In this document: positions 20,307 to 28,607 of the stretch, piece by piece | Numbering within the stretch: position 1 is the stretch's first letter | How the letters are laid out: every line of letters begins with the position of its first letter | IMG/VR virus record: IMGVR_UViG_3300023184_000194 | Span: 1 to 48,923 of that record | Length of the DNA: 48,923 nucleotides | From: a virus | Direction: 5' to 3' (one strand) | Translations under genes and position numbers: made by a program | The notes under the pieces: generated by a model | Database searches by the model: none | Seen by the model: only the letters and a program-made list of their open reading frames with translations | Told to the model about the DNA's origin: nothing

Positions 20307-22088
20307 TTACTTTATGAGCAAGCCTGCGATTCGAAGCATCTGTACCAGCTCTGCGTCTTCACTTACCACGCCACCACTGGCTTGTCCAGCAGGCTGATCG
20401 GCTGCTGTGGGCATTGGTGCAGGAGCAGGAGGCATTTGTGGTTGTGCAGGTGGTGCGTCCAATTCTTCGTTGCCAAATCCTAACTGTTGATAAATGCCGG
20501 GCCAGTTGTCTTTGAGCCATTCTTTGATGGCTGGAACAGCATCTGCTTCTTCACCCAGGTCGTCAGCCAAGGCGCTCAACGTATCAAACAATTCATCATC
20601 AGCGAGAATCTCACCCAGCGTAGCAGTTACATTGGTACCGTCCATGCCAAACGGAATTGGTTGCGACAACATTTGTTGTAGTGCTTGCAGTTCTTCTGGA
20701 GTCTTGGGTATTGCGCCTGTACCTTCGTCAATGAGATCTGAACCTGCATCCAGTTCTTCATTGACGTGGTATTCTGATTCAATACGTAAGTTTGAGTTTT
20801 CTCTTATGTTGCGTAGGTCGCGAATGTAGTGTGTGGCAAGCTGTATCGCTATTGTTCTATTTTGTTCTTGACTGTCGTCTTCGGTAATGGTATCGTAGTT
20901 TTTTGCCCAGTATGATGCGAATTGTGCAACCTCTGGCATGGTAACAGCACGGCTAGCAATATCTTCTAGTACTGTCTTAACCAAGCTGTTTGTATCTTGG
21001 AATCTGAGCATTTTCATGTATTCGTCCATGCCTTCATTGACTGCTAGTGTTAGATCAGCTTGTCCTTCCAGGATGTTACTTACAATTTCAATTTGTTTTT
21101 GTTTGCTTTGCTCTTGTAGCTTGTATGCCTTGTACACATGCGGCAGTGCCGCTGTCATACGGTCATCAAAAATTTTCTTGACAAAACGTTCTTTGAGATC
21201 GTTCATGTCCATTTCATCTAGTTGTGTTGTTTGTGGTTCAAATGATTCCACAAACTGATTGTATGTTCTTGCACCCTTCAAGGAATTCAACTGGTGGTGC
21301 ATTTGATTGTAGTGTGCTGCCGCGGCTTCAACCATGGTCTTGGTCATGTTGTCTTCGAACACCCTGCGGCGCATGCCACGTACAAATGTACCCAGTTCAG
21401 CCATTTCACGCACCATCTCATTGATGTGTGCGCCAACTTGATCGTAAGGGTTACCACCTTCGGCAATGTGGCGTGCCATTGCTCTGGCGCCGCCCAGCTT
21501 GTTGTGTTCCAGCTTGAAACGTTCACCTTGTGCATTTTCAACATAGATAGCATTGATATGTCTGGCACGTGAACCACGAACTTCTGAGTTGATGCTTTCG
21601 GTATGTATAATGCGAATACGTGCTGTGCCAATGTTTTCAAAACTTGTTTTGGGTGTGCCGTACAAGCGACTTTCTGTCACTGCCACGTCATTTGAGTTGT
21701 ATGTAGAATCTGCTTTGCTCACTTGCTGTATGTCCTTGAGGTTTAGGTTACTGCGACTGATGTCGCGAGTGTCAAAGCTCATCAAGTTACGACGAGCAAA
21801 TTTACGCATTTCGTATAAGAATTGGTACCACTCTTTGAGTTGTTCTGGATCTAGCTTTTCGCTGATGTTTTTGCTAAAGTAGATCTTGAGACTGTCAGCA
21901 TCAATTATGCTGATGGTGATGTTGCCAAAACTTTCGCCATCTGAGCTTTTGTAGTCAAAGTTGAAAAAACGTGCATCTTCGGGTTTTACTGTGGATTCGG
22001 CTTTGTCGTCACCCAGGCTCACATCCTCAAATCTGCTACGGATTTTTTCAAATAGTGCGTCTGCTACTTTGTTAATTTCTTGTGCCAT
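20307..22088 (-). CDS. Large unknown late protein next to terminase (593 aa)
   Basis: The start chosen is ATG 22088 (MAQEINKVADALFEKIRSRF), five bases after a TAAATA element. An ATG ten codons upstream is less likely. The protein is mostly helical and highly charged (ENAQGERFKLEHNKLGGARAMARHIAEGG in the middle) and ends with a Pro/Ala-rich linker and a short hydrophobic helix, MLRIAGLLIK. No enzyme motif is seen. The late promoter and position suggest a virion, scaffold or internal head protein. This is inference. Confidence 0.72.
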   Translation of the reverse strand: MAQEINKVADALFEKIRSRFEDVSLGDDKAESTVKPEDARFFNFDYKSSDGESFGNITISIIDADSLKIYFSKNISEKLDPEQLKEWYQFLYEMRKFARRNLMSFDTRDISRSNLNLKDIQQVSKADSTYNSNDVAVTESRLYGTPKTSFENIGTARIRIIHTESINSEVRGSRARHINAIYVENAQGERFKLEHNKLGGARAMARHIAEGGNPYDQVGAHINEMVREMAELGTFVRGMRRRVFEDNMTKTMVEAAAAHYNQMHHQLNSLKGARTYNQFVESFEPQTTQLDEMDMNDLKERFVKKIFDDRMTAALPHVYKAYKLQEQSKQKQIEIVSNILEGQADLTLAVNEGMDEYMKMLRFQDTNSLVKTVLEDIASRAVTMPEVAQFASYWAKNYDTITEDDSQEQNRTIAIQLATHYIRDLRNIRENSNLRIESEYHVNEELDAGSDLIDEGTGAIPKTPEELQALQQMLSQPIPFGMDGTNVTATLGEILADDELFDTLSALADDLGEEADAVPAIKEWLKDNWPGIYQQLGFGNEELDAPPAQPQMPPAPAPMPTAADQPAGQASGGVVSEDAELVQMLRIAGLLIK

Positions 22089-22093
22089 GTGTG

Positions 22094-22099
22094 TATTTA
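22094..22099 (-). promoter_or_regulatory. Late TAAATA overlapping a stop codon, leaderless start
   Basis: TAAATA begins with the TAA stop of the 2OG-oxygenase gene and is followed by exactly five bases and then the ATG at 22088. T4 late spacing would put +1 on that A. Confidence 0.55.
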
Positions 22100-22618
22100 G
22101 CTTTTTGGTGTTAACCAAGTATATGTGCTGTAGCGAGTTTTTTGCACGGGCTGGGGAAAGCCGTGGCGTTGGCCGCTGTTTACCAATAGGTATCCGCTGT
22201 TTTTTCTATAGGGCACAGTAAAAATCAACTTTGAATGGTTACTGTAAAACTGTGTGCCAAGTCCTTCTGCTGTGTCTAAGTACACTTGCAAGCTGGCAAA
22301 AACGCCTGGATCATCTTGATGTATACCTGTAATAAATCCTGGCAGATCAATCCAATGCACAGTATCTAGTGCCTGGCGTTTGTAGTAACCCAATTGATGT
22401 ATTAGAGTGTAGTCAACTGACTGCTGTAGCTGATTCCAGCAACTTTGTTTAGGGAACAGTTTGTAATTTTTGCGAAACGCCCAATGTTCTTGCAATGCCA
22501 CACTTTTGGTCGGCACATGCGACAAATCTTCTGCCAAGAACTGGCCCAGCAATTCTATGTCATACACTTGGTCTACCAGGTATAACCCAGGCACTTCAGT
22601 AACTGGAGTAATTGTCAT
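22097..22618 (-). CDS. 2OG-Fe(II) oxygenase, prolyl-hydroxylase-like
   Basis: In this 173-residue protein the core GIHQDDPGVFASLQVYLDT holds the HxD metal pair. TQFYSNHSKLIFTVPYRKNSGYLLVNSGQRHGFPQPV holds the distal His, and KTRYSTYTWL the 2-oxoglutarate-binding Arg. This is the double-stranded beta-helix order of small P4H-type oxygenases that are frequent in T4-like phages of aquatic bacteria. The target could be a virion protein or a host protein and is not readable. Its start overlaps the terminase stop. Confidence 0.78.
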   Translation of the reverse strand: MTITPVTEVPGLYLVDQVYDIELLGQFLAEDLSHVPTKSVALQEHWAFRKNYKLFPKQSCWNQLQQSVDYTLIHQLGYYKRQALDTVHWIDLPGFITGIHQDDPGVFASLQVYLDTAEGLGTQFYSNHSKLIFTVPYRKNSGYLLVNSGQRHGFPQPVQKTRYSTYTWLTPKS

Positions 22619-24177
22619 ATCATAATAAAGGGCATGGGTTCAACAAAGTCGTCCAGAGTGTCTCGTACAGACTTGTCCAGGTTGGCATCAAACTCTTTAA
22701 GTAACTGTAGCATACGCACCGCTAACAGCATACTCATGACCAAATCATCAGTCTCACCCTGTTTTGCCGCATAACTTACACCATGGGCAACAAAGGTTTT
22801 CATTTCAGATATCAAGTTCTTGCTGGCTACTTTGAGCTTTTTGGTTTCAATCAACTGCTTGAACTTGGCGCAGGCAGCGAGCTTGGTTTTGTTGCTGGTG
22901 TTAAAGCCCTTGCGATAGATATTGCTTGAGCCGGCCCGGCGCGGCTCACTGAGGAAAATGCCCGGAATATTTTCTTCTCCAACTTCAGCAATGGCAACCA
23001 GTGCGGCTTCGCCCAGTGTGTTATTTTCTACAGAATAGTACACATCGTTGTTGTTACCAATGACATCCACGATGTATGTGGTAATTTCGCGCAGGATACG
23101 TACTTGTGCTTGCACAGGTGTTTTGTTGTGCTGCCATTCTCCTACCTGCATCAGGCTAGGAAGTTCAATGATTTGAATCGCACTTGGATCTCCGCCTGTG
23201 CCTAGACTGGGATCCAGTGCCACAATGTAGGTGCAGTCTTTTTGTGGCTTTTTGTACCAACGCACTTGCCCTTGCTTTTCCAATGGCTCAATGCCGGCCA
23301 TTTCTAATAGATGAATAGAGTTGATCAAGGTTTCGTCAAAGATCAAGAATTCGCATTCCATCTCGCGGCGGAAACGTTCTTCGCCCAGCTGGCTACGCAT
23401 GCCGATGGCCCAAGCATCATCACGATCCGGATGCTCTTGCCATGCACTACGATAGCTCTTGAATCCGTTTGTGCCCACTTCGGTTTCGTTGCCAAACTCG
23501 TCCACACACTTGTTGGCCTGGCGCCAGATTTGGGCAAATTGATCCTCGTCCGAATTAGGAGTTGATGTTATAATACACTTACCACCTGTAGATAATGTAG
23601 GTGCAATGGCTGTCCAGAACTCTGTTGCAATGCTGGGCCTAACGAATGCAAATTCGTCCATGTACAACAGTGAAATACTCATACCACGACCAGTATTTTC
23701 TGTAGTAGTTTGCGCCACAATGCGGCTTCCGTTGTCAAAATCAATTGAGCCCTTGTTGTAACTGACTACTCCGGCACGTATGAAGTCAGGACAATTTTCG
23801 TAAGCATATCGCACACGTTGCATGATTTCTTGGGCACCCAGATATTTGTGAGCCGCTACTAGGATAGTACTATCGGGCATGAACATTGCGTACCACAATA
23901 AATATCCTGCGGCACTGGTACTTTTGCCTGTTTGTCGTGGCATTAAACTAATGCTGTATCTATAATTGTGGTAAGTATCAATGAGACGCTTTTGATAGTC
24001 CCAGGGATGATATTGCATACTGCCCTTGGTTGGGTGCTGTATGTAAAAGTAGTTGTCCATGAAATATTGCGGACCTGTCACGGGATGGGCGCACTTGGCT
24101 ATTTCAAGGATTTGCTGTTCGGTAAAGCTCTCTTGTTGGTGAGCTTTTTTTACAATAACTGATTCTAGTGTCGACAT
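22615..24177 (-). CDS. 17: Terminase large subunit (gp17)
   Basis: The protein is 520 residues. The ATPase domain has Walker A PRQTGKST at residues 80-87 and Walker B LLYMDEFAF near 176-184, with the motif III sequence IITSTPNS after it. The C-terminal nuclease domain begins with YIVALDPSLGTGGDPSAI and carries further acidic residues, DDLVMSML, near the end. It powers packaging and cuts concatemeric DNA at the portal. T4 gp17 has 610 residues. The ATG lies six bases after a TAAATA element, and only 14 bases separate it from the divergent HNH gene. Confidence 0.93.
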   Translation of the reverse strand: MSTLESVIVKKAHQQESFTEQQILEIAKCAHPVTGPQYFMDNYFYIQHPTKGSMQYHPWDYQKRLIDTYHNYRYSISLMPRQTGKSTSAAGYLLWYAMFMPDSTILVAAHKYLGAQEIMQRVRYAYENCPDFIRAGVVSYNKGSIDFDNGSRIVAQTTTENTGRGMSISLLYMDEFAFVRPSIATEFWTAIAPTLSTGGKCIITSTPNSDEDQFAQIWRQANKCVDEFGNETEVGTNGFKSYRSAWQEHPDRDDAWAIGMRSQLGEERFRREMECEFLIFDETLINSIHLLEMAGIEPLEKQGQVRWYKKPQKDCTYIVALDPSLGTGGDPSAIQIIELPSLMQVGEWQHNKTPVQAQVRILREITTYIVDVIGNNNDVYYSVENNTLGEAALVAIAEVGEENIPGIFLSEPRRAGSSNIYRKGFNTSNKTKLAACAKFKQLIETKKLKVASKNLISEMKTFVAHGVSYAAKQGETDDLVMSMLLAVRMLQLLKEFDANLDKSVRDTLDDFVEPMPFIMI

Positions 24178-24183
24178 AATAAG

Positions 24184-24189
24184 TATTTA
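24184..24189 (-). promoter_or_regulatory. Late TAAATA of the terminase gene, near-leaderless
   Basis: The minus strand reads TTAAATACTTATT then ATG at 24177. Six bases separate the element from the start codon. Confidence 0.55.
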
Positions 24190-24191
24190 AC

Positions 24192-24725
24192 ATGAACTGC
24201 CTTCTTCTAAACTCTAATTACGAGCCTATTTCAATCCTTCCATTGAGCATCATCAACTGGCAACATGCTATCAAGCTGATGTTTTTGGATAGAATTACTG
24301 TGCTTGAAGAATACGAGAACCACGTTGCTCGTAGTGCCAGCTTGACTATTCATTACCCTGCGGTTGCTGTGACCAAAAACTACTTCAACAACAAGAAGGG
24401 TGTGCGTTTTAGCCGTGCTAACTTGTACCTACGTGACTTGTACCAGTGCCAATACTGCGGTGACACATTTGACAACAACGAGCTGACTATCGACCACATG
24501 ATCCCAAAAGCATCAGGTGGTAAGGTCAACTGGGAAAATGCTGTTACTGCTTGCAAGACATGCAATCATAAAAAAGGCACCAAGCTATGGAAGCCTATGA
24601 ACATGCCCTACAAGCCTGACTACTACCAATTGGTCAACAAGTGGAAGGGTCGTCCTGTGCATATCCAGCATTCAAGTTGGTACCAGTATCTAGGCATTGA
24701 GGACAAGCAACAGGCCATGGGATGA
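24192..24725 (+). CDS. HNH endonuclease-family protein
   Basis: The protein is 177 residues. The N-terminal LLLNSNYEPISILPLSIINWQHAIKLMF is typical of one HNH subfamily. The HNH core is CQYCGDTFDNNELTIDHMIPK followed by NAVTACKTCNHKKG, with two CxxC zinc pairs and the DH catalytic pair. HNH proteins of this kind sit next to terminases in many tailed phages and can assist DNA cutting during packaging. A homing role is also possible. The gene is divergent from the large terminase gene. Confidence 0.85.
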   Translation: MNCLLLNSNYEPISILPLSIINWQHAIKLMFLDRITVLEEYENHVARSASLTIHYPAVAVTKNYFNNKKGVRFSRANLYLRDLYQCQYCGDTFDNNELTIDHMIPKASGGKVNWENAVTACKTCNHKKGTKLWKPMNMPYKPDYYQLVNKWKGRPVHIQHSSWYQYLGIEDKQQAMG

Positions 24726-24728
24726 TCA

Positions 24729-26396
24729 ATGACTAAAAAAATAATGGTTTTTATACCAACCACTATTTCATCGGAAATTCATACGCCAGTTATTCAGTAC
24801 ATGTTTCAACTGGCGTATGATATAGAAGGCAAATACCCTGACAAACTTGAATGGTTGCCAGCATACATATGGCAACCTAACAAAACACAAATTTGGCAGG
24901 CATTTGTAGATTCAAAACCAGACATCGTATGTCTAAGTATGTACCTATGGTCGGCCGAAATCCTGCACTATCTAGCAAAACGTATTCGTGAAGAATCGCC
25001 CGAGACTGTTATACTACTAGGCGGACCAGAGGTTGACTGGAAGGATCCAACAGGATTTTCTAACAAATATCCGTACTATGACTACATCTGTTATGGTGAC
25101 GGTGAGCAAACATTTATTGATCTAATAGATGCTATATTTGATAACAAGACTACCACGCTAGACTTGTTGAATATTAAAAATTTAATCTTCAAAGACACAA
25201 AAGGAAAAGTGCATAATACGCCTCACCAATTGTACAAGGGCAAAGTATACACACACCACAGCCCTTGGATCCATTGCAAGGAAACATTTGTAAGAGATTG
25301 CAACGAAATAAAAGCCAGGACCGGCAATGCACCGATTGTGGCATGGGAAAGTGATAGAGGATGTCCTTATGATTGTAGCTTCTGTGACTGGGAGTCAGGC
25401 TTGCACCATAAGGTAATTGCAAAAAAATATGACCACCATGATGAAATTGAACTATTTGCTGAGCAAAGTTGTAAAATTTCATTTAATAATGCCAACTTTG
25501 GAATTTACGAAAAAGACTTAAAAAGCATTGAGCATATTTGGAAATTGCAAAAAGCCGGAAGAATCCCACGAGCTACAGAACCAAGCTGGGCAAAATTACA
25601 TAAAGATAGAGTACACGCAATTTATCGCATGAGGGGAGATATATTCGGAGAGATAGAATGCAAGGTACCGTTACAATCAATAACTCCCCAAGTGTTGGAG
25701 AACATTGATCGACCAGCGATTCCTTGGACCGAATATAAAAAAATGTTAATAGATCTAAAGAAAGATTATACATTAAAATTCCTTCCTGTACTAATGACAG
25801 GCTTGCCAGGCGAAACTAGAGAATCGTGGGATCAAATGTTAATTGAGTTCACAGACCTAGCTCCACTTTGGAGCATGAATGCTTCACCGTGGCACATGCT
25901 ACCAACATCTCCTGGTGCGGATGCAGAGTATATTAAGAAGCACAAAATAAAAGTCACCCCAACTATTTTCCCAATGTACGATACAAGCGTCAGGCCTGAC
26001 TTAGACTGGACTGGGTATACTGATGAGATGATTACAGAACGAATGTTACACTCAATCGAAAACGATGAGTTACCAATATCTTATCGTAGTGATGTTATCT
26101 GGGAGCACTACTCAGCTGGGTTAGAGGAAAATTTGTACATGCAATATGCCGTACTAGCACTAACAAGCCTAACTAGAGTTCGTAACGAAACTAAGTTTTT
26201 GAAAAAAAATTATAATTCTCTTAGGCCTCACATGTGGGATCGAGCCCAGCGTGATGGTGAGAAATTTAGAAAGTTACTAGACAAATATGGTGTAATGCCC
26301 TTTTATGTGCTAGCCGACAACAAACTTTACAATTCAACAACACTTGTAAACACAATTAAGATTCGTGACTTTATAAACTTATCGGCCAAACCATAA
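24729..26396 (+). CDS. B12-binding-domain radical-SAM enzyme
   Basis: The protein is 555 residues. An N-terminal Rossmann-like domain (IVCLSMYLWSAEILHYLAKRI and VILLGGPEVDW, then YDYICYGDGEQTF) matches cobalamin-binding domains. The radical-SAM cluster motif CPYDCSFC follows near residue 215, as ESDRGCPYDCSFCDWESG. Later LPVLMTGLPGETRESW is typical of B12-type radical-SAM methylthiotransferase or methylase families. The sequence is more AT-rich than the flanking genes, with more ATA and AAA codons, which hints at recent acquisition. The substrate is unknown. Confidence 0.82.
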   Translation: MTKKIMVFIPTTISSEIHTPVIQYMFQLAYDIEGKYPDKLEWLPAYIWQPNKTQIWQAFVDSKPDIVCLSMYLWSAEILHYLAKRIREESPETVILLGGPEVDWKDPTGFSNKYPYYDYICYGDGEQTFIDLIDAIFDNKTTTLDLLNIKNLIFKDTKGKVHNTPHQLYKGKVYTHHSPWIHCKETFVRDCNEIKARTGNAPIVAWESDRGCPYDCSFCDWESGLHHKVIAKKYDHHDEIELFAEQSCKISFNNANFGIYEKDLKSIEHIWKLQKAGRIPRATEPSWAKLHKDRVHAIYRMRGDIFGEIECKVPLQSITPQVLENIDRPAIPWTEYKKMLIDLKKDYTLKFLPVLMTGLPGETRESWDQMLIEFTDLAPLWSMNASPWHMLPTSPGADAEYIKKHKIKVTPTIFPMYDTSVRPDLDWTGYTDEMITERMLHSIENDELPISYRSDVIWEHYSAGLEENLYMQYAVLALTSLTRVRNETKFLKKNYNSLRPHMWDRAQRDGEKFRKLLDKYGVMPFYVLADNKLYNSTTLVNTIKIRDFINLSAKP

Positions 26397-26627
26397 AGCA
26401 AACCACGCAGGGGTACCTGGTTTGATATTATTCTCTTTCATGTAAAGAGCTTTGTTATTTTGTGGATTATCTTTTTGCCATGCCACTAGCTGTGAGTAGT
26501 CACGTTTGGGTTCTTCGCCTCGCGCAATTTGGAAAATAGGATCATTAGGATCCAGCACAGCATCCTCTTCACCTGTTTCGTTTTCAGATAAGCCAAAGTC
26601 TGACCTAGTAAAAACACGTTGCTTCAT
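26379..26627 (-). CDS. Small unknown protein (82 aa)
   Basis: The protein opens MKQRVFTRSDFGLSENETGEEDAVLDPNDPIFQIARGEE and ends in PGTPAWFALWFGR. Its 3' end overlaps the radical-SAM gene by 18 bases on the opposite strand. No domain is recognised. It forms a tight group with the 64-residue gene and the secreted nuclease. Confidence 0.6.
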   Translation of the reverse strand: MKQRVFTRSDFGLSENETGEEDAVLDPNDPIFQIARGEEPKRDYSQLVAWQKDNPQNNKALYMKENNIKPGTPAWFALWFGR

Positions 26628-26821
26628 TAGTGTTGTCCGTAAGGATTTACAGGAAGATCATATCCAGTTGGTTCAGGATATACCAAGTACTTTTCTTCCT
26701 TGCCTAAAAACTTTGATTCTTTAGATAAAGGCTCTGGGCGCTTACGAGCGTCAGGCAATGGGCCGCATCCTAGGCGATCCCATTCACTTTCAGCATAGTA
26801 GTAAAAGTCCGGCTTGTTCAT
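26627..26821 (-). CDS. Small unknown protein (64 aa)
   Basis: This is an N-terminally aromatic, Pro-rich short protein (MNKPDFYYYAESEWDRLGCG). It shares one base with the next gene and overlaps the stop of the nuclease gene. The tight packing supports a real gene. No function is recognised. Confidence 0.6.
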   Translation of the reverse strand: MNKPDFYYYAESEWDRLGCGPLPDARKRPEPLSKESKFLGKEEKYLVYPEPTGYDLPVNPYGQH

Positions 26822-27636
26822 TCAGCGGTGCCTTTGCACTTGGCACGTTTGGCATTGGTCAATGCACCGTAGTCCACAGGCCAAATTTGACCGCCTGGTA
26901 CTTCTTTGGCGTTGGCAGGGAATGCAAATGCCACACCTGATGCTTTTTCAACAGCGTCTAAACTAACACGCATGGGGACTAGATCGTTGCCTTGACCACC
27001 TTCGTGCTTGAAAGCAAAAGCCATGACTTCACCTGTGACAGTGTCTGTTACAATTTTATAAAACATGTGCGGTACTACAACTTTGTTATCGCCAATGGTT
27101 TTGTCACCAGCGCCATATATAGCTCCAACGTACACCACAAGGGTGTGTCCGCGTTGTACTGCCCATCCACGGGTTGCAGTCTCCAGTAACTTCCAAATGC
27201 CACGATTGAAACCAGGAAGTTGTGGGTACATGTTTGTTAACAAAAAACTTTCTTTCTCCGCACGGTCATCGAAACTCATGTCGCCGTTAGGAGCCACGTG
27301 ACCAATGTCATAACCTGACTTGGCATAGTCGCTCAACTCAGCACGTTGCCCTTTAGGAATGCTTTGGTCTGGTGCAAAACCATTTGAACGTGCCACGCAA
27401 CCTAGTGCGTTTTGTGGTGTTAGTGTGTAACTGACCCAGACTGGAATACGTGCAGCCGGATCATTTAGTGTGAGGTAAGCATGGCGGCAGATTGCCACGC
27501 CAGGCTTTTTGGTTTGTGGGAAACCGTAGGGTGCTTGTGCTTGACACTGAGCAGGTGCTTTTGGCGGCCATTGTTCCCAGGCTTGGGCCGCGGTCGCGAA
27601 TAATGTGATTGCTAAAATCGATAGTAACTTCTTCAT
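26818..27636 (-). CDS. Secreted DNA/RNA non-specific endonuclease (NUC family)
   Basis: The 272-residue protein starts with a clear signal peptide (MKKLLSILAITLFATAAQAW), so it should be exported. The NUC core has GYDIGHVAPNGDMSF, a variant of the DRGH motif with the catalytic His kept and Arg replaced by Ile. TNMYPQLPGFNRGIWKLLE follows and contains the metal-binding Asn. Several Cys suggest disulfides. The family cuts DNA and RNA without sequence preference. A periplasmic nuclease could recycle DNA or block competing phage DNA. Confidence 0.82.
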   Translation of the reverse strand: MKKLLSILAITLFATAAQAWEQWPPKAPAQCQAQAPYGFPQTKKPGVAICRHAYLTLNDPAARIPVWVSYTLTPQNALGCVARSNGFAPDQSIPKGQRAELSDYAKSGYDIGHVAPNGDMSFDDRAEKESFLLTNMYPQLPGFNRGIWKLLETATRGWAVQRGHTLVVYVGAIYGAGDKTIGDNKVVVPHMFYKIVTDTVTGEVMAFAFKHEGGQGNDLVPMRVSLDAVEKASGVAFAFPANAKEVPGGQIWPVDYGALTNAKRAKCKGTAE

Positions 27637-27655
27637 TGAAACTCTCCGTTATCGA

Positions 27656-28552
27656 TTATTTAGCCTTGATTTGTGCTTCAATCCATTTTGATTTAGGTAA
27701 AATTTTAACCACACTTGGATCGTTGTGCATCATTGTTCCGGACTCTGGGCACATACTGCACACTGATTCAGCTCGTGTTACGTTATAGAAAAACTTAGTA
27801 AGGTCGTCAGTTGGTCGGTAAGGAACATACTCTGGCCATTTGGTTGTAAAGTCTGACTCAGTGTCTTTGAGATTTGGGTAAGGTATGCACTTCCATAACA
27901 GATTTTTGTATATAAACACCAGCTCAGGACTCACACAACGTTTTTGTGCTTTGACTGGGTCGCTGGCAAAAGGTGCTTTGTTTCCGTATTCATCAAATGT
28001 ATAAGGAACGATATATTCTTCGTTTTGACTAACTGCAATACTAAGTCCAGAGTCGTGTATAAAATTAAACTTAAATTCAATTCCTTCTCCGGGTTGTAAT
28101 CCTGCTTCTCCTATAGGGCGAGTGTTTGGTTTCCACCCAGTATACATTTCCATAAAGTCTGAGATCAACCCTTTGAAAAATCGTCCTTCTTTGTCGTCCT
28201 TGTGCAGGCTCACTCGCACTTCCAATGGCTGTACTTCTGTTATCCAATCTGTATCCATTATACGGCGTAGCAATAGTCCATTGGTAGGAATACTAATACG
28301 TGCGTTAGGCCAGTGCTTGCGAACTTGTCTAGTGATGTCTTTGATACGCGGGTGCATGAGTGGTTCACCGCCAAATATCATTACCCATTCTGGCTCGAGT
28401 ACTTTGCTCCATTCTTCAATTGACTGTACTACTTCGTCATAGTCCTGTACACCGTCGCGTGGAATGTCGCTCACAGTCACACAGCCCTTGCAACTCATGT
28501 TGCAACTGTATGATACCTGTAGTAACATTTTGAAAAATTGATAACGTTTCAT
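27656..28552 (-). CDS. Radical-SAM protein with C-terminal cysteine cluster
   Basis: In this 298-residue protein VSYSCNMSCKGC gives the CxxxCxxC cluster near residue 18. MIFGGEPLMHP is the GGEP motif and SIPTNGLLL follows. Cysteines at KRCVSPE, KCIPYP and VCSMCPE suggest an auxiliary SPASM-like cluster, which is common in enzymes that modify peptides. There is no obvious precursor peptide nearby. It lies just after a terminator, and its ATG touches that terminator's T-run. The substrate is unknown. Confidence 0.8.
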   Translation of the reverse strand: MKRYQFFKMLLQVSYSCNMSCKGCVTVSDIPRDGVQDYDEVVQSIEEWSKVLEPEWVMIFGGEPLMHPRIKDITRQVRKHWPNARISIPTNGLLLRRIMDTDWITEVQPLEVRVSLHKDDKEGRFFKGLISDFMEMYTGWKPNTRPIGEAGLQPGEGIEFKFNFIHDSGLSIAVSQNEEYIVPYTFDEYGNKAPFASDPVKAQKRCVSPELVFIYKNLLWKCIPYPNLKDTESDFTTKWPEYVPYRPTDDLTKFFYNVTRAESVCSMCPESGTMMHNDPSVVKILPKSKWIEAQIKAK

Positions 28553-28555
28553 GAA

Positions 28556-28588
28556 AAAGCCCTTGAGTAATTACTTATCAAGGGCTTT
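28556..28588 (-). terminator. Intrinsic terminator abutting a start codon
   Basis: AAAGCCCTTGA / TCAAGGGCTTT (28588-28578 and 28566-28556) with an 11-base loop, then a T-run and C, then the ATG at 28552. It ends the 875-residue protein gene. The AAGGG in the 3' arm could serve as ribosome site. Confidence 0.8.
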
Positions 28589-28607
28589 GTTTGGCAGTAG
28601 TTTTGAA

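Noticed and set aside
24192-24725. HNH gene as a homing element inserted in terminase
   Set aside because: The terminase gene is intact and the HNH gene is divergent and separate. HNH genes beside terminases are common and often not homing.
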